Part shown: in pieces, positions 29,253-39,330 of the stretch | Layout: each line of letters begins with the position of its first letter | Numbering within the stretch: position 1 is the first letter of the stretch | NCBI RefSeq assembly: GCF_030546755.1 | Contig: NZ_JAUOPE010000004.1 | Coordinates: 186,001 to 250,000 of the forward strand | Source of the DNA: Colwellia sp. 1_MG-2023 | Lineage (GTDB): Bacteria; Pseudomonadota; Gammaproteobacteria; Enterobacterales; Alteromonadaceae | DNA: 64,000 nt | Reading direction: 5' to 3' | Notes under the pieces: generated by a model | What the model saw: the letters and a program-made list of their open reading frames with translations, nothing else | What the model was told of the DNA's origin: nothing | Databases searched by the model: none | Translations under genes and position numbers: made by a program

Positions 29253-30230
29253 ATGAATATTACGCCGCATACAACCGCTACCCCAATCCCTACGGTGGTT
29301 AATCCGCCCACGGATGCGTTGCGCCGTGAAAATAATCAAAGAGAAATCATCACAAAACCTGCTGCAGCACAACAATCAGCAGCTGAAAAAGGTGTTGCAT
29401 CTGAACGTGATCGGGCAAAAACACCTGCGCAAAACAATGAACAAATAGACTTTGAAAACCTTCGTAAACAAGCTGAATTAACCAATAAAACTATTTCTGA
29501 TGAAGAACATGGCTCTAAACACGAAGAAGATAAACATCAGCAGGCATTTTCTGACAATATTAAAGAAGGTCAAACGGCTGAAAACCAAGACGATAGTGAA
29601 AATGCTGATTACGAAAAGCAAGAGTCTTCTCGTGAAGAAATAGCTGAACAAAAAATAATTAATGAATTAGCCGATCGTGATAAAGAAGTGCGTGCACATG
29701 AGATGGCTCATGCTGCTGTTGGCGGGTCAACAACTGGCGCTCCATCGTACTCTTATGAAACAGGCCCTGATGGTAAAAAATATGTGGTTGACGGCGAAGT
29801 GTCAGTTGACCTATCAATAGTTGCAGGTGACCCACAAGCGACAATTAGTAAAATGCAAAAGGTTTATGCAGCAGCGTTAGCGCCTGCGCAACCTTCTGCG
29901 CAGGATTTACGAGTTGCTCGTTCAGCCACAAAAAATATTCTTGAGGCTCAATCTGAATTAGCCGGTTTAAATTCAGAAACTAACCGTTCTGATCAGGATG
30001 GCCCATCGAAACTCTCTGGTGTTGAAAGTAATCAAGAAGATGCTTTGCATAATCGTGAATCTGATGAATTTGATCAGGCGATGGAAAAAACTTTAAAAGG
30101 ACAAGAGGCGGTTGCACCATCTCGTCCTGTCGATATTGATCAAAGAGCTTTACGCATAGAAAATTTTTATTCAAATATTAATAGAGCATACGAAAAACAA
30201 CCTAGCTATCAATTTGAATTAACAGCATAA
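29253..30230 (+). CDS. SprA-related putative metalloprotease (CJM1_0395 family)
   Basis: A 325-residue protein. A low-complexity, Gln/Glu/Lys-rich N-terminal half (about 1-140) precedes a compact domain with RAHEMAHAAVGG, whose HEMAH fits the zinc HExxH motif, then PSYSYETGPDGKKYVVDGEV. These match the SprA-related family, whose annotation varies (catalase or metalloprotease). No signal peptide is seen. It is co-transcribed with the small flagellar-rod-like gene. A protease role is likely from the motif but unproven. Confidence 0.8.
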   Translation: MNITPHTTATPIPTVVNPPTDALRRENNQREIITKPAAAQQSAAEKGVASERDRAKTPAQNNEQIDFENLRKQAELTNKTISDEEHGSKHEEDKHQQAFSDNIKEGQTAENQDDSENADYEKQESSREEIAEQKIINELADRDKEVRAHEMAHAAVGGSTTGAPSYSYETGPDGKKYVVDGEVSVDLSIVAGDPQATISKMQKVYAAALAPAQPSAQDLRVARSATKNILEAQSELAGLNSETNRSDQDGPSKLSGVESNQEDALHNRESDEFDQAMEKTLKGQEAVAPSRPVDIDQRALRIENFYSNINRAYEKQPSYQFELTA

Positions 30231-30283
30231 GCGCTCTTCAATTTACAACACCATGTAGATTCAATCATTGATGCAACAAAACG

Positions 30284-30318
30284 AAAAAACCTAAATTCTT
30301 ACATGAATTTAGGTTTTT
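30284..30318. terminator. Bidirectional terminator between protease-like gene and pyrE
   Basis: A 14-base perfect inverted repeat, AAAAACCTAAATTC / GAATTTAGGTTTTT, with a six-base loop. It serves both convergent genes. Confidence 0.88.
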
Positions 30319-30364
30319 GTATTTTATACTAACAATTTGTCAGAACAGCTATAAGCGCTAAATA

Positions 30365-31006
30365 TTAAATACCGTAGTCTTCTTGATATTGTTTGATAGT
30401 TGCTAAACTGTCTGCCATATCAGGTTGCTCTTCTAAATAGGCAATCAAGTCTGTTAATGTGACAATTGAGATGACTTTCGTGCCAAAATCACGCTCAACT
30501 TCTTGTATCGCCGAAAGCTCTCCTTTGCCTTTTTCTTGACGATCTAGCGCTATTAACACACCTGAAAGTTCAGCGCCGTGTGCCTGAATAATTTCCATAG
30601 ACTCACGTATTGCCGTACCCGCAGTTATTACATCATCAACTAACATAATTTTACCTTCAAGGGGTGAACCGACTAAACTGCCACCTTCACCATGGGTTTT
30701 CGCTTCTTTACGGTTAAAACAATAAGGTAAATCTTTATTGTGATGATCAGCTAATGCTACAGCTGTTGTGGTGGCAATTGGGATCCCTTTATAAGCAGGC
30801 CCAAATAATAGGTCAAAATCAATGTTTGCGTCCATTAAAGCCGAAGCATAAAAACGACCTAAACGCGCTAAATCACCACCGGTATTAAACAAACCTGCAT
30901 TAAAAAAGTAAGGACTAGTGCGTCCTGATTTTAAAGTGAATTCACCAAAACGTAATACTTGTTTATTTAAGGCGAATTCAATAAATTCACGTTGATAAGC
31001 TTTCAT
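30365..31006 (-). CDS. pyrE: Orotate phosphoribosyltransferase
   Basis: A 213-residue enzyme of pyrimidine synthesis that joins orotate and PRPP to OMP. It has [16 protein letters not shown] at the N-terminus, [12 protein letters not shown], and the PRPP-binding [15 protein letters not shown]. It is the second gene of an rph-pyrE operon with an 11-bp gap, as in E. coli. Confidence 0.97.
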   Translation of the reverse strand: MKAYQREFIEFALNKQVLRFGEFTLKSGRTSPYFFNAGLFNTGGDLARLGRFYASALMDANIDFDLLFGPAYKGIPIATTTAVALADHHNKDLPYCFNRKEAKTHGEGGSLVGSPLEGKIMLVDDVITAGTAIRESMEIIQAHGAELSGVLIALDRQEKGKGELSAIQEVERDFGTKVISIVTLTDLIAYLEEQPDMADSLATIKQYQEDYGI

Positions 31007-31017
31007 GTTTTGTCCTA

Positions 31018-31731
31018 TTAATTTAACGCTGTTTTTTGCAGATCGAATAATTCGTTAATGGCGTGTTTAGCCAAAGTAAGCATTTCTTGCATTTCATCAA
31101 AGCTGAACGGCTCTTCTTCTGCTGTTCCTTGAATTTCAATTAATTTACCTGTGTCAGTCATCACAACATTCATATCGGTATCGGCTGCCGAGTCTTCTGG
31201 GTAATCTAAATCAGCAACTGGTTCACCTTTATAGATACCTACTGAAATAGCGGCAATCATATGTTTTAAAGGGTTTGTTTTGATAATGTCTTTAGCGCGC
31301 ATGTAATTTAATGCATCAACTAACGCGACACAAGCACCTGTGATTGAAGCAGTTCTGGTGCCACCGTCAGCTTGAATAACGTCACAATCAACACTGATAG
31401 TATTTTCACCCAAGGCTTTTAAATCAACTGCAGCGCGTAACGCTCGTGCAATTAAACGTGAAATTTCTAATGTACGGCCACTTTGTTTGCCGCTTGCTGC
31501 TTCGCGTCGCATGCGAGTATGGGTAGAACGAGGTAACATGCCATATTCAGCGGTGACCCAACCTTTACCTTGACCTTTGAGAAAACGAGGAACACCTTCT
31601 TCAACTGAGGCAGTACAAATCACTTTGGTATCGCCAAATTCGATTAACACTGAACCTTCTGCGTGCGCAGTAAATTGACGAGTAATGGTAACTGGACGAA
31701 TTTGCCCTAATGTTCTGCCGCTTGGACGCAT
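31018..31731 (-). CDS. rph: Ribonuclease PH
   Basis: A 237-residue phosphorolytic 3'-5' exoribonuclease for tRNA 3'-end trimming. It shows [14 protein letters not shown] at the start, [19 protein letters not shown], and the phosphate-binding Arg region [17 protein letters not shown]. The length equals the family norm. In many gammaproteobacteria yicC lies immediately divergent; here it is 6.6 kb away. Confidence 0.97.
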   Translation of the reverse strand: MRPSGRTLGQIRPVTITRQFTAHAEGSVLIEFGDTKVICTASVEEGVPRFLKGQGKGWVTAEYGMLPRSTHTRMRREAASGKQSGRTLEISRLIARALRAAVDLKALGENTISVDCDVIQADGGTRTASITGACVALVDALNYMRAKDIIKTNPLKHMIAAISVGIYKGEPVADLDYPEDSAADTDMNVVMTDTGKLIEIQGTAEEEPFSFDEMQEMLTLAKHAINELFDLQKTALN

Positions 31732-31918
31732 GGTGTAACCCTTATAATAAAGACGAGAAATAAATTGCCGCTATTATACCGAAACCATTTCAAGATGCGA
31801 GTTTCACTATGATTGAACAAAGATTTTTATACTGAGCCCCATGGGCTTTTGCATAAATAAACTGTTAAATACTTTTAATGTTTAACGGTTTTAAAAAATG
31901 GTTTAATTTTTATATCTC

Positions 31919-33976
31919 TTAAGGCTTTTCAGCGAGTTTTTTAGGTAGTTCGATAATAAACATTGCGCCATCACTAGAAGAGTGACAGCTGAGTTTTCCT
32001 TGCATAAGATGAATAACAGAATTATGGGCAATATTTAGCCCTAACCCTAAACGGGTTTGCATACCTTTAGTGGTAAAAAATGGATCAAATATCTTTGATA
32101 TTAAATCAGCGGCAATGCCGGGGCCGTTATCTTGATAGGCTATTTTTACGTGCTGATCAAAATTTTCAATGGTCATGGTGATTTTGACGTCATTTGTACT
32201 TGCTTCTTTATGATCGATGGTATTGATAACGAGTTGATTCAACACCTTAAATAGCACATCTGGGTAATTTACTATGTCGCAATCTTCACCTTTTACAGAA
32301 TAATCAATGGGCGTGATTGACTGGTTCGCTAACAATTGTAGTTTATCGTTTAGAAAAGCTTTTAAGGTAAAATTACTTGAAACGGAACTACCTAATTCAG
32401 CCGAAATTAGTTTGAATCGGCGGATCATTTCATCTGCTTTTTGGGTATTACTTTGAGATAGGGTAATAGCGGCTTTGCTTTGCTCAACAAACATGTTCAT
32501 ATCTGACATCGATAATCTTTGCTCTTTAATTGAGTCTTCTAGCTCAACGAGTTTTTCTTGTTGAATTGAATTGGCAGTGACAATAATACCTAAAGGTGTA
32601 TTTAATTGATGAGCCATTCCCGAGACAAGTGTGGTAAGTGCTGAGACTTTTTCCGCTTCGATTAATTGACTTTGTGTGGCTTCAAGATCATTTAATGCGC
32701 TATGCAATTTTTGATTTTTTTGACGAATGTAGTAAATGAAAATTAGCGTTGCGGTAATGATCAAAAAAGAAGTGACTAATAAGTATTGCGTTTGTTGCTG
32801 TGCATGTTCTTGTTCGGCAATGGCAATGGCTTTTTCTTGTCTGAGATTAGATACCTCAAGCTCTTTAGTTTTCAGTGCGGTAGTGGCTATTAAGTGTTGA
32901 AAGCTAATTTTGGCTTTTCTTTCTAAAATGTTTTTTTCAACAATTAATTCCTGCTCGGCGGCTTGTAATGCGAGTTGATATTTTTTTAGTGCTTGAAAGC
33001 TTTTCCTTAAACTTGATTGCGCCAGATAAAACGTTTGATCATGGCGCACTTGAAAAGCTTTATTGGCAATATTATTGAGTAGAGTTATAGCGAGTTGATG
33101 ATTATTTTGGTCTTGATAGACAGCGGCTAATTCTAACTGTGCATTAAGCATTTCGATGGTATGAGTAAACTTTTCATGTATTACTATCGCTTGTGATAGG
33201 TGATTAATAGCATTATTAAATTGCTGTTTAATTCGATAAACCTTACCTAAATTGAAATGCGACCAAGCCGAATTTTGTTCATAATCATGTTGCTCTCTTA
33301 TCTTCAATGACTGTGTAAACTGCGCAAATGCTTGCTCAATTTTATTTCGTTTCAGTGCTATTTCACCTAAGTTATTGAGAGCCGTTGCTTGGTAGCTTGG
33401 CATATTTTCTTTTATGCCGTATTGATAAAAATCTTCATAATTTTGCTGAGCTTCATCATATTTTTCTAAATTAAAGAGAATAAAACCAATATTATTTTTT
33501 GCCTGATAGATCATTGATTGATTTTCAATGCTTGAAGCAATCTCAAAACTTTTTTGATAATTCTCTAAGGCTAAATCATAGATTTCTAATTGATTAAATA
33601 GTCGACCTGAATAACTGAAATAATAATAATCAAGTAATGGCTCGCCGAGTTGGGTGGAAAGTTCACGGCAAATCAGCAAGGTTTTATGCGCGTCATCAGC
33701 TAAATTACTGGTAATTTCAAAGAGTGCTTGTGCGTAGGTTAATCGTAAAGTTTGACGAAGGGTTAGTTGAGGTTTTTTTTCTGCGAGTATTTGCTTCAAT
33801 TGCTCAATAGCTGCAAGAGGTGATTTTTGCCTTAGTTCAAGTACTTCACTTCGTAATGTACTAAAAGCTTCATCAGACAAGGTTGATGATGATTGCATTC
33901 CATTACAAACTTTAGTTAACATCACTAATAAAACACCTGTATAAATGAGGAGTTTTAGCATAGTCAAATAGTGCAT
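31919..33976 (-). CDS. TPR-containing sensor histidine kinase
   Basis: A 685-residue membrane sensor. An N-terminal export signal is followed by about seven tetratricopeptide-like repeats (about 60-370), for example SMIYQAKNNIGFILFNLEKY. A coiled coil, one membrane helix (LLVTSFLIITATLIFIYYI) and another coiled coil follow. The HisKA box is SGMAHQLNTPLG (phospho-His near 457) and the HATPase has N, G1 (DNGPGIA) and G2 (GLGLNIAH) boxes. The periplasmic TPR domain would sense a peptide or protein. No receiver or partner regulator is adjacent. Confidence 0.9.
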   Translation of the reverse strand: MHYLTMLKLLIYTGVLLVMLTKVCNGMQSSSTLSDEAFSTLRSEVLELRQKSPLAAIEQLKQILAEKKPQLTLRQTLRLTYAQALFEITSNLADDAHKTLLICRELSTQLGEPLLDYYYFSYSGRLFNQLEIYDLALENYQKSFEIASSIENQSMIYQAKNNIGFILFNLEKYDEAQQNYEDFYQYGIKENMPSYQATALNNLGEIALKRNKIEQAFAQFTQSLKIREQHDYEQNSAWSHFNLGKVYRIKQQFNNAINHLSQAIVIHEKFTHTIEMLNAQLELAAVYQDQNNHQLAITLLNNIANKAFQVRHDQTFYLAQSSLRKSFQALKKYQLALQAAEQELIVEKNILERKAKISFQHLIATTALKTKELEVSNLRQEKAIAIAEQEHAQQQTQYLLVTSFLIITATLIFIYYIRQKNQKLHSALNDLEATQSQLIEAEKVSALTTLVSGMAHQLNTPLGIIVTANSIQQEKLVELEDSIKEQRLSMSDMNMFVEQSKAAITLSQSNTQKADEMIRRFKLISAELGSSVSSNFTLKAFLNDKLQLLANQSITPIDYSVKGEDCDIVNYPDVLFKVLNQLVINTIDHKEASTNDVKITMTIENFDQHVKIAYQDNGPGIAADLISKIFDPFFTTKGMQTRLGLGLNIAHNSVIHLMQGKLSCHSSSDGAMFIIELPKKLAEKP

Positions 33977-34257
33977 TAAGTTTCTAAAAAGAATAGGGCG
34001 TTATAGGGTGATTTGCAAGTAAAGCAATCGTTTTACATTCGATAAATCCGGATTGATTTTGCACAACAGTATGATTTCAGCATCAATTATTAGCAAATTT
34101 TCATGACGTATATTTATGTGTAGATAATAAGAACAAGCGTAAAAGGTAACGAGAAACAGAAAGCAATTGTGATCATTTTGAAAGATAGTTCGCGATCAAA
34201 AGGTCATCTTGTCAGGTAGGTGTAAACTATTGGCAGCCCTTAAACAATGAGAAGTAA

Positions 34258-34791
34258 ATGAATCAGTTTTTAGTCGTAATAATTATTTGTAGTCTGTTTA
34301 TTTTTGATAAAGCGTATGCTGAATCTTCCGCTGAGCTTTTTCCGGAAGCATTACCTGAATATAGCCGTATTTATGACGATCAACGTGACCCTTTTTCGGA
34401 TGCAAAAGCAGCAATTCAATTAGCGAACAAAACCAATCGAAATATCTTAATAGAAATAGGCGGTAATTGGTGCACGTGGTGTCATAAAATGGATGCCTTT
34501 TTAGACAAAAATCCCGATATTTATCAAAAGCTTCATAACGAATATGTGTTATTAAAAGTAAATGTTAGCGACTCAAATGAAAATGAAGCGTTTATGAAGT
34601 CATTGCCGCCAACATTAGGCTATCCTCATATGTATGTTTCAACCGCAACCGGTAAAATGATGTTATCTAAAGATACCGCCGAGCTTTTATCAGACGGCAA
34701 CTATTCTAGAGAAGCTTGGTTAAGCTTTCTTGAGCAATGGAACGTTGGCAATAATCATATTAATGTTAACCAAGGTAAGACAAATAAATGA
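34258..34791 (+). CDS. Exported thioredoxin-like protein
   Basis: A 177-residue protein with a signal peptide (ends KAYA) and a thioredoxin fold. The redox motif is GNWCTWCHKMDAFLDKN, followed by LLKVNVSDSNENE and a cis-Pro region GYPHMYVS. It resembles DUF255/DsbD-gamma-type reductases of the periplasm. Its stop overlaps the start of the Tat-exported gene by four bases (ATGA), so it belongs to the dehydrogenase operon. It may help mature that enzyme. Confidence 0.83.
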   Translation: MNQFLVVIIICSLFIFDKAYAESSAELFPEALPEYSRIYDDQRDPFSDAKAAIQLANKTNRNILIEIGGNWCTWCHKMDAFLDKNPDIYQKLHNEYVLLKVNVSDSNENEAFMKSLPPTLGYPHMYVSTATGKMMLSKDTAELLSDGNYSREAWLSFLEQWNVGNNHINVNQGKTNK

Positions 34792-35483
34792 CTTCATTTT
34801 TTAATGAAAATTATCGAACACCTGTTTGGTTAAAGAAAAAGCTGTCTCGTCGCCATGTATTAAAGTCTGCCGCTGGCGCATCAGCCATTGCAGCGTTACC
34901 AGCAATGGCGTTTAATGCCACACCTACCAATGAAGCCTATCAATTGGCCTTGAGAGATACCGTGTGGCAAACGCTTGATGCGGTATTTAACCACTTGTTT
35001 CCTGTGTCTAAAACAGGGCCCAGTGCACAAGACATTCAAGCGACTTTTTATCTCTATCAACTTGTTCATAAACAGCCAACCGCTGAAGATGAAATAGACT
35101 TTATTTACCGCGGTGTCGGGTGGTTAAATGGCTTTACAAAAAAGAAACACAGCAAGTCTTTTATTGCCTTGAATATTGACGAAAAAGAGCAAACCCTTCG
35201 AGCCATTAGTCACTCTGAAGCCGGCCAAAATTGGCTAAACATGATGATTCTTAATTTATATGAAGCAATGCTGTCGCCACCAGCCTATGGTGGAAATCCT
35301 GATGGCATTGGTTGGAAATGGCTAAATCACCAAGCGGGCTTTCCATTACCGCCAACAGGAAAGCGATATTATGAATTACCTTTGGGAAACTTAACGGTTA
35401 GTAAGCAAGCGCAACGGATGGAAAGTAAATCACTCATCGCCAAATTTACCACGCATTCAAACAAAGGGAATAACAAAGCATGA
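34788..35483 (+). CDS. Gluconate 2-dehydrogenase subunit 3-like, Tat-exported
   Basis: A 231-residue small subunit of a membrane or periplasmic GMC dehydrogenase. A twin-arginine signal, SRRHVLKSAAGASAI, precedes the domain with FNHLFPVSKTGPSAQDI and NPDGIGWKWLNHQ typical of the family. In known enzymes this subunit carries the flavoprotein partner through the Tat system. It overlaps its neighbours on both sides (ATGA junctions), giving tight coupling to the GMC subunit. Confidence 0.88.
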   Translation: MTSFFNENYRTPVWLKKKLSRRHVLKSAAGASAIAALPAMAFNATPTNEAYQLALRDTVWQTLDAVFNHLFPVSKTGPSAQDIQATFYLYQLVHKQPTAEDEIDFIYRGVGWLNGFTKKKHSKSFIALNIDEKEQTLRAISHSEAGQNWLNMMILNLYEAMLSPPAYGGNPDGIGWKWLNHQAGFPLPPTGKRYYELPLGNLTVSKQAQRMESKSLIAKFTTHSNKGNNKA

Positions 35484-37183
35484 GTTATGATATTTGTATT
35501 GTTGGCAGTGGTGCGGGTGCCTCGCCGGTTGCGTATACCTTAGCCAAAGCAGGCGCGAAAGTGCTCGTGCTAGAAAAAGGCCCTTGGTTAACAGAAAAAG
35601 AATTCTACAAAGACGAATTAGCGATAAGTTTACGGGATTCATACAATCCCAAGTTAGCTGATGAGCAACATGTCATTGAAGAAGAATACATACGTGATGA
35701 CGGTTCAACATATTGGGATGGAGAACCAACGAGTGAGTCAGGTTGGAGCTTTTGGAATGGCACAGTAGTAGGCGGCTCTTCTAATTTTATGAGCGGCTAT
35801 TTTCATCGTTTAAAACCAGTAGATTTTCGGCTGCGTTCAGCGTTCGGGGCAATTGAAGGAGCAAATATTGTTGATTGGCCAATAAGCTATGACGAACTTG
35901 AACCTTATTATGCCCAAGTTGAAAGCGAAGTTGGTGTATCAGGCAAAGTGGTGAAACATCCTCATCAAGAACCACGTTCAACCCAAGATTTTCCTTATCC
36001 TCCACTTGCTGAACACGCCGTTTCAACTTGGATAGATAAAGGGGCGCAGGCGTTAGGTTTTCATGCGATACCTGTGCCACGCGCGGTACTTTCACAACCA
36101 GCAATGGGAAGAAATAGCTGTGAATATTCAGGATATTGCAGTAGTTACGGTTGTTCAACAGGCGCGAAAGGGAGCGGTCGAGCGGCATTATTAAATCATG
36201 CTGTAGCCACGGGCAATTTAACTATTATTGCTAATGCTAAAGTTCATCATATTAACAGTAATGATCAAGGTGAAGTGACAGGTGTACAATATTATGATCG
36301 CCAAGGACGTAATCAGCAGGTAAAGGCTAAACTATATGTAGTTGCTTGCCAAGCTATTGAAACTTCTCGTTTATTACTATCTTCAAAGAGTGACTATTTT
36401 CCGCAAGGACTGGCAAATAATAATGGCCAAGTCGGTAAAAACCTTATCTTTAGTGCGGGTGGTACTGGCTCTGGCGATTTTTTCTTTGACGAAGTGACTA
36501 AACAACAACAAGCAGAGCTAAAACAAGTGGGGCCTTTTATCAATCGCGCATTACAAGATTGGTATCAAATTAATGATAAAACGTTTCAAGGTGCCAATAA
36601 AAACGGTAAAGCGAAAGGCGGCACAATTGACTTTTTGTTTCATCAAAACCCGATTGCTCGCGTTGGTGGTAGTCAGTGGAATGAGCATAACGAATTAGTT
36701 TGGGGAGAAGAACTCAAACAAAATATCTTTAACGAATTTACAACCTATAAAACGCTACGATTTGAAGTATTTAACGATTGGCTACCGACTGATAATTGTT
36801 TTGTTTCTTTAGATGAAGAAGTTACCGATAAATGGGGCGATCCTGTTGCTAAAGTGCGTGTTGGTAGCCATGCTCATGACCTTGAAGTAGGAGAGTATTT
36901 AGCTGAAAAAGGCGCTGCTTTATTAAAACAGCTAGGGGCTAAAAACATTTCAACCTCAGTTAGTAGTTCACCACCTACCAATTTAATGGCAGGCGGTTGT
37001 CGTTTTGGCAATGATCCTAAAACGTCCGTTCTCAATAAATATTGTCAAGCGCACGAAGTAAATAATCTTTATGTCACTGACGGTTCATTTATGCCAACAG
37101 GTGGCAGCGTTCCTTACACGTTCACTATTTATGCTAACGCTTTTCGAGTTGCTGAACATATTAAACAAAGGCTGCAATCTTAG
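35480..37183 (+). CDS. GMC-family FAD-dependent dehydrogenase (large subunit)
   Basis: A 567-residue flavoprotein of the gluconate/sorbitol dehydrogenase group. The ADP-binding motif IVGSGAGASPVAYTL lies at the N-terminus, followed by WNGTVVGGSSNFMSGYFHR, and a C-terminal GGCRFGNDPKTSVLN and TDGSFMPTGGSVPYTFTIYANA with the usual catalytic pair region. It has no signal of its own, so it would be co-exported with the Tat subunit. A cytochrome c subunit, often third in this complex, is absent here. The substrate is unknown; a sugar or polyol is likely by family. Confidence 0.9.
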   Translation: MSYDICIVGSGAGASPVAYTLAKAGAKVLVLEKGPWLTEKEFYKDELAISLRDSYNPKLADEQHVIEEEYIRDDGSTYWDGEPTSESGWSFWNGTVVGGSSNFMSGYFHRLKPVDFRLRSAFGAIEGANIVDWPISYDELEPYYAQVESEVGVSGKVVKHPHQEPRSTQDFPYPPLAEHAVSTWIDKGAQALGFHAIPVPRAVLSQPAMGRNSCEYSGYCSSYGCSTGAKGSGRAALLNHAVATGNLTIIANAKVHHINSNDQGEVTGVQYYDRQGRNQQVKAKLYVVACQAIETSRLLLSSKSDYFPQGLANNNGQVGKNLIFSAGGTGSGDFFFDEVTKQQQAELKQVGPFINRALQDWYQINDKTFQGANKNGKAKGGTIDFLFHQNPIARVGGSQWNEHNELVWGEELKQNIFNEFTTYKTLRFEVFNDWLPTDNCFVSLDEEVTDKWGDPVAKVRVGSHAHDLEVGEYLAEKGAALLKQLGAKNISTSVSSSPPTNLMAGGCRFGNDPKTSVLNKYCQAHEVNNLYVTDGSFMPTGGSVPYTFTIYANAFRVAEHIKQRLQS

Positions 37184-37328
37184 TCTTAAGGTGTTGTTTT
37201 TTCTGAAATGAATGCTCCGAAGTTTAAGCAATATATTGAGCTCATTAAAAACATCAATTTGTGATACTTTTGTTAAGACTTTCATCGTGAGTAAAACCAT
37301 ACTAGTTAAAAAATGTTAAAGGTTAAAG

Positions 37329-38255
37329 ATGAACATGAAATGCGTAATTAATATTTTATTAGTGGTTTTTATTTCGGCTTGCGGCGGCGGTGGTAGTACA
37401 AGTAGCCCTGAACAAAATACCGTAGTGGTTCAGCCACCCACTACTTTTACAGGCGTTTTTATAGACTCTTCAGTAGAAGGACTTCGTTATCAAACGACAA
37501 CTCAGGAAGGAATGACAGATCCTGATGGCCAATTTATTTATCAATCAGAAGAAGAAGTTACCTTTTCAATTGGCGGTATAGTGTTTCCTAAAGTTATCTC
37601 ACAAAGCATTATTACCCCGTTAGAGATATTTGAAACTACTGATATCAATAATTTGTCTGTGATAAATGCGTTACGACTTTTACAAACCATTGATTTTGAT
37701 GGAGATGCTGACAATGGCATTCAAGTTACTCAAAGTGCCCATGACTTATTTGAAACAGTTTCTGTTGATTTTTCCTCTTTAGCGTTTGCTACCCAAGTAG
37801 ATAATTTACTGGCTGATTATGATGGTTTTTACCAACAACTAATTTCAGAAGAAATGGCGGTTTATCATTTTCAACAAACCCTTGCAGAATTAAATAACCA
37901 AGAAAGTGTGAATTGTGATGCCACTCATAGTTCAGTTGGGCAATATGGTTATTTTGAATCGTTAGCGCATGGCGTATCAGGACGAGCAGAGATTATTGAT
38001 AACTGTACAATAAAAGTCACCGAATTTTATTACGATGGAAGGGGCCCTAAAGTTAACTTTTATGTGGGCCAAGATCATGATTATACTAGCGACAATGCCT
38101 TTGCCATAAGTAGAGAAATTAACGGACCATCATATGAAAATGCAGAGTTTACTTTGCGATTACCCAATGATAAATCGTTAGATGATTTTAATACATTAAG
38201 TGTTTGGTGCGTTGAATTTAGCGCGAGTTTTGGGCAATTACAGTTCACTCCATAA
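37329..38255 (+). CDS. Hypothetical lipoprotein
   Basis: A 308-residue exported protein with a lipobox-like FISACGGGG followed by a Ser/Thr-rich linker. A repeat-like region (GVFIDSSVEGLRYQTTTQEG, TDPDGQFIYQ) is common in marine carboxypeptidase-regulatory-like lipoproteins. A second half with two Cys (CDATHS, DNCTIKV) follows. I do not recognise a catalytic motif. It is separated by about 145 bp from the GMC gene and may be independent. Confidence 0.72.
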   Translation: MNMKCVINILLVVFISACGGGGSTSSPEQNTVVVQPPTTFTGVFIDSSVEGLRYQTTTQEGMTDPDGQFIYQSEEEVTFSIGGIVFPKVISQSIITPLEIFETTDINNLSVINALRLLQTIDFDGDADNGIQVTQSAHDLFETVSVDFSSLAFATQVDNLLADYDGFYQQLISEEMAVYHFQQTLAELNNQESVNCDATHSSVGQYGYFESLAHGVSGRAEIIDNCTIKVTEFYYDGRGPKVNFYVGQDHDYTSDNAFAISREINGPSYENAEFTLRLPNDKSLDDFNTLSVWCVEFSASFGQLQFTP

Positions 38256-38366
38256 ATTATATTACGCTTTCAATTTGGCTATCAGTGGATAGATAGCCAA
38301 GCCTCAGGCATAATCCTTTCGTTCATTCTTATAAAACAAACATTAGAAAGTAAAATAGGAAAGATT

Positions 38367-39230
38367 ATGATCCATAGTATGACCGCTTTTTCACGCGTAG
38401 AAGTGAAAGGTGATTGGGGTAACGCCGTTTGGGAAATAAGAAGTGTTAATCAACGCTTTTTAGAAACTTACTTTAGATTACCAGAGCAATTTCGCAGTGT
38501 TGAACCGGTATTAAGAGAACGTTTTCGCAAAGCGTTAAATCGCGGCAAAGTGGAATGTGGTTTACGTTTTAATGCCAACCCTGCTACCAAAGGTAAGCTT
38601 TCATTAAACAAAGACTTAGCCTCACAATTATTAGAGCATGCCAGTTGGGTAAACGAGCAAACACTCAATAGCCAAGTAAATCCTATCGAAATAATGCGCT
38701 GGCCAGGTGTGATGGAAGCTGAAGAAGCTGACATGGACAGCATTCAAGCCGACATTTTAAAAGGGTTTGACCAAGCACTAACTGACTTTATCGCCGCTAG
38801 AGCAAGCGAAGGCGAAAACATGAAAGCGCTTATCGAGCAACGATTAGACGCCATTGTTGACCAAGCAGAAAAAGTAAAAAGTCATATGCCAGAAGTCATT
38901 CAATGGCAGCGTACGCGCATTATCGACAAATTTACCGATGCCAAAATTGAACTTGAATCAACCCGCGTTGAACAAGAACTCGTTATGCTTGCGCAGAAAA
39001 TGGATGTAGACGAAGAAATTGATCGGTTATTTTCACACGTAAAAGAAACCAAAAGTATTCTTAAAAAAGGGGGGGCTCAAGGCCGCCGCTTAGACTTCAT
39101 GATGCAAGAATTTAACCGTGAAGCGAATACCTTAGGCTCTAAATCAATCAATGCCGATATCACAAATTCAGCCGTAGAATTAAAAGTGTTAATTGAGCAA
39201 ATGAGAGAGCAGATCCAAAATATCGAATGA
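38367..39230 (+). CDS. yicC: YicC family endoribonuclease
   Basis: A 287-residue YicC protein. It begins MIHSMTAFSRVEVKG, has SVNQRFLETYFRLPEQFR, and ends with GGAQGRRLDFMMQEFNREANTLGSKS and the terminal MREQIQNIE. The full length and intact C-terminus show that the gene is not interrupted, although an integrase gene follows directly. The 3' end of yicC is a known attachment site for SXT-mobilised genomic islands, which fits the downstream context. Confidence 0.96.
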   Translation: MIHSMTAFSRVEVKGDWGNAVWEIRSVNQRFLETYFRLPEQFRSVEPVLRERFRKALNRGKVECGLRFNANPATKGKLSLNKDLASQLLEHASWVNEQTLNSQVNPIEIMRWPGVMEAEEADMDSIQADILKGFDQALTDFIAARASEGENMKALIEQRLDAIVDQAEKVKSHMPEVIQWQRTRIIDKFTDAKIELESTRVEQELVMLAQKMDVDEEIDRLFSHVKETKSILKKGGAQGRRLDFMMQEFNREANTLGSKSINADITNSAVELKVLIEQMREQIQNIE

Positions 39231-39264
39231 TGTTTCAACCTGTTTCACGCTGTGAAAAATAACA

Positions 39265-39293
39265 ATAAAAACCGCCACTTAGGCGGTTTTTAT
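39265..39293 (+). terminator. yicC terminator
   Basis: An inverted repeat, AAAAACCGCC / GGCGGTTTTT, with a short loop and a T-rich tail follows about 35 bp after yicC. Confidence 0.88.
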
Positions 39294-39330
39294 TTTTCAG
39301 GCTGTTTACTAGTTATACGCTTTGTTTCAG

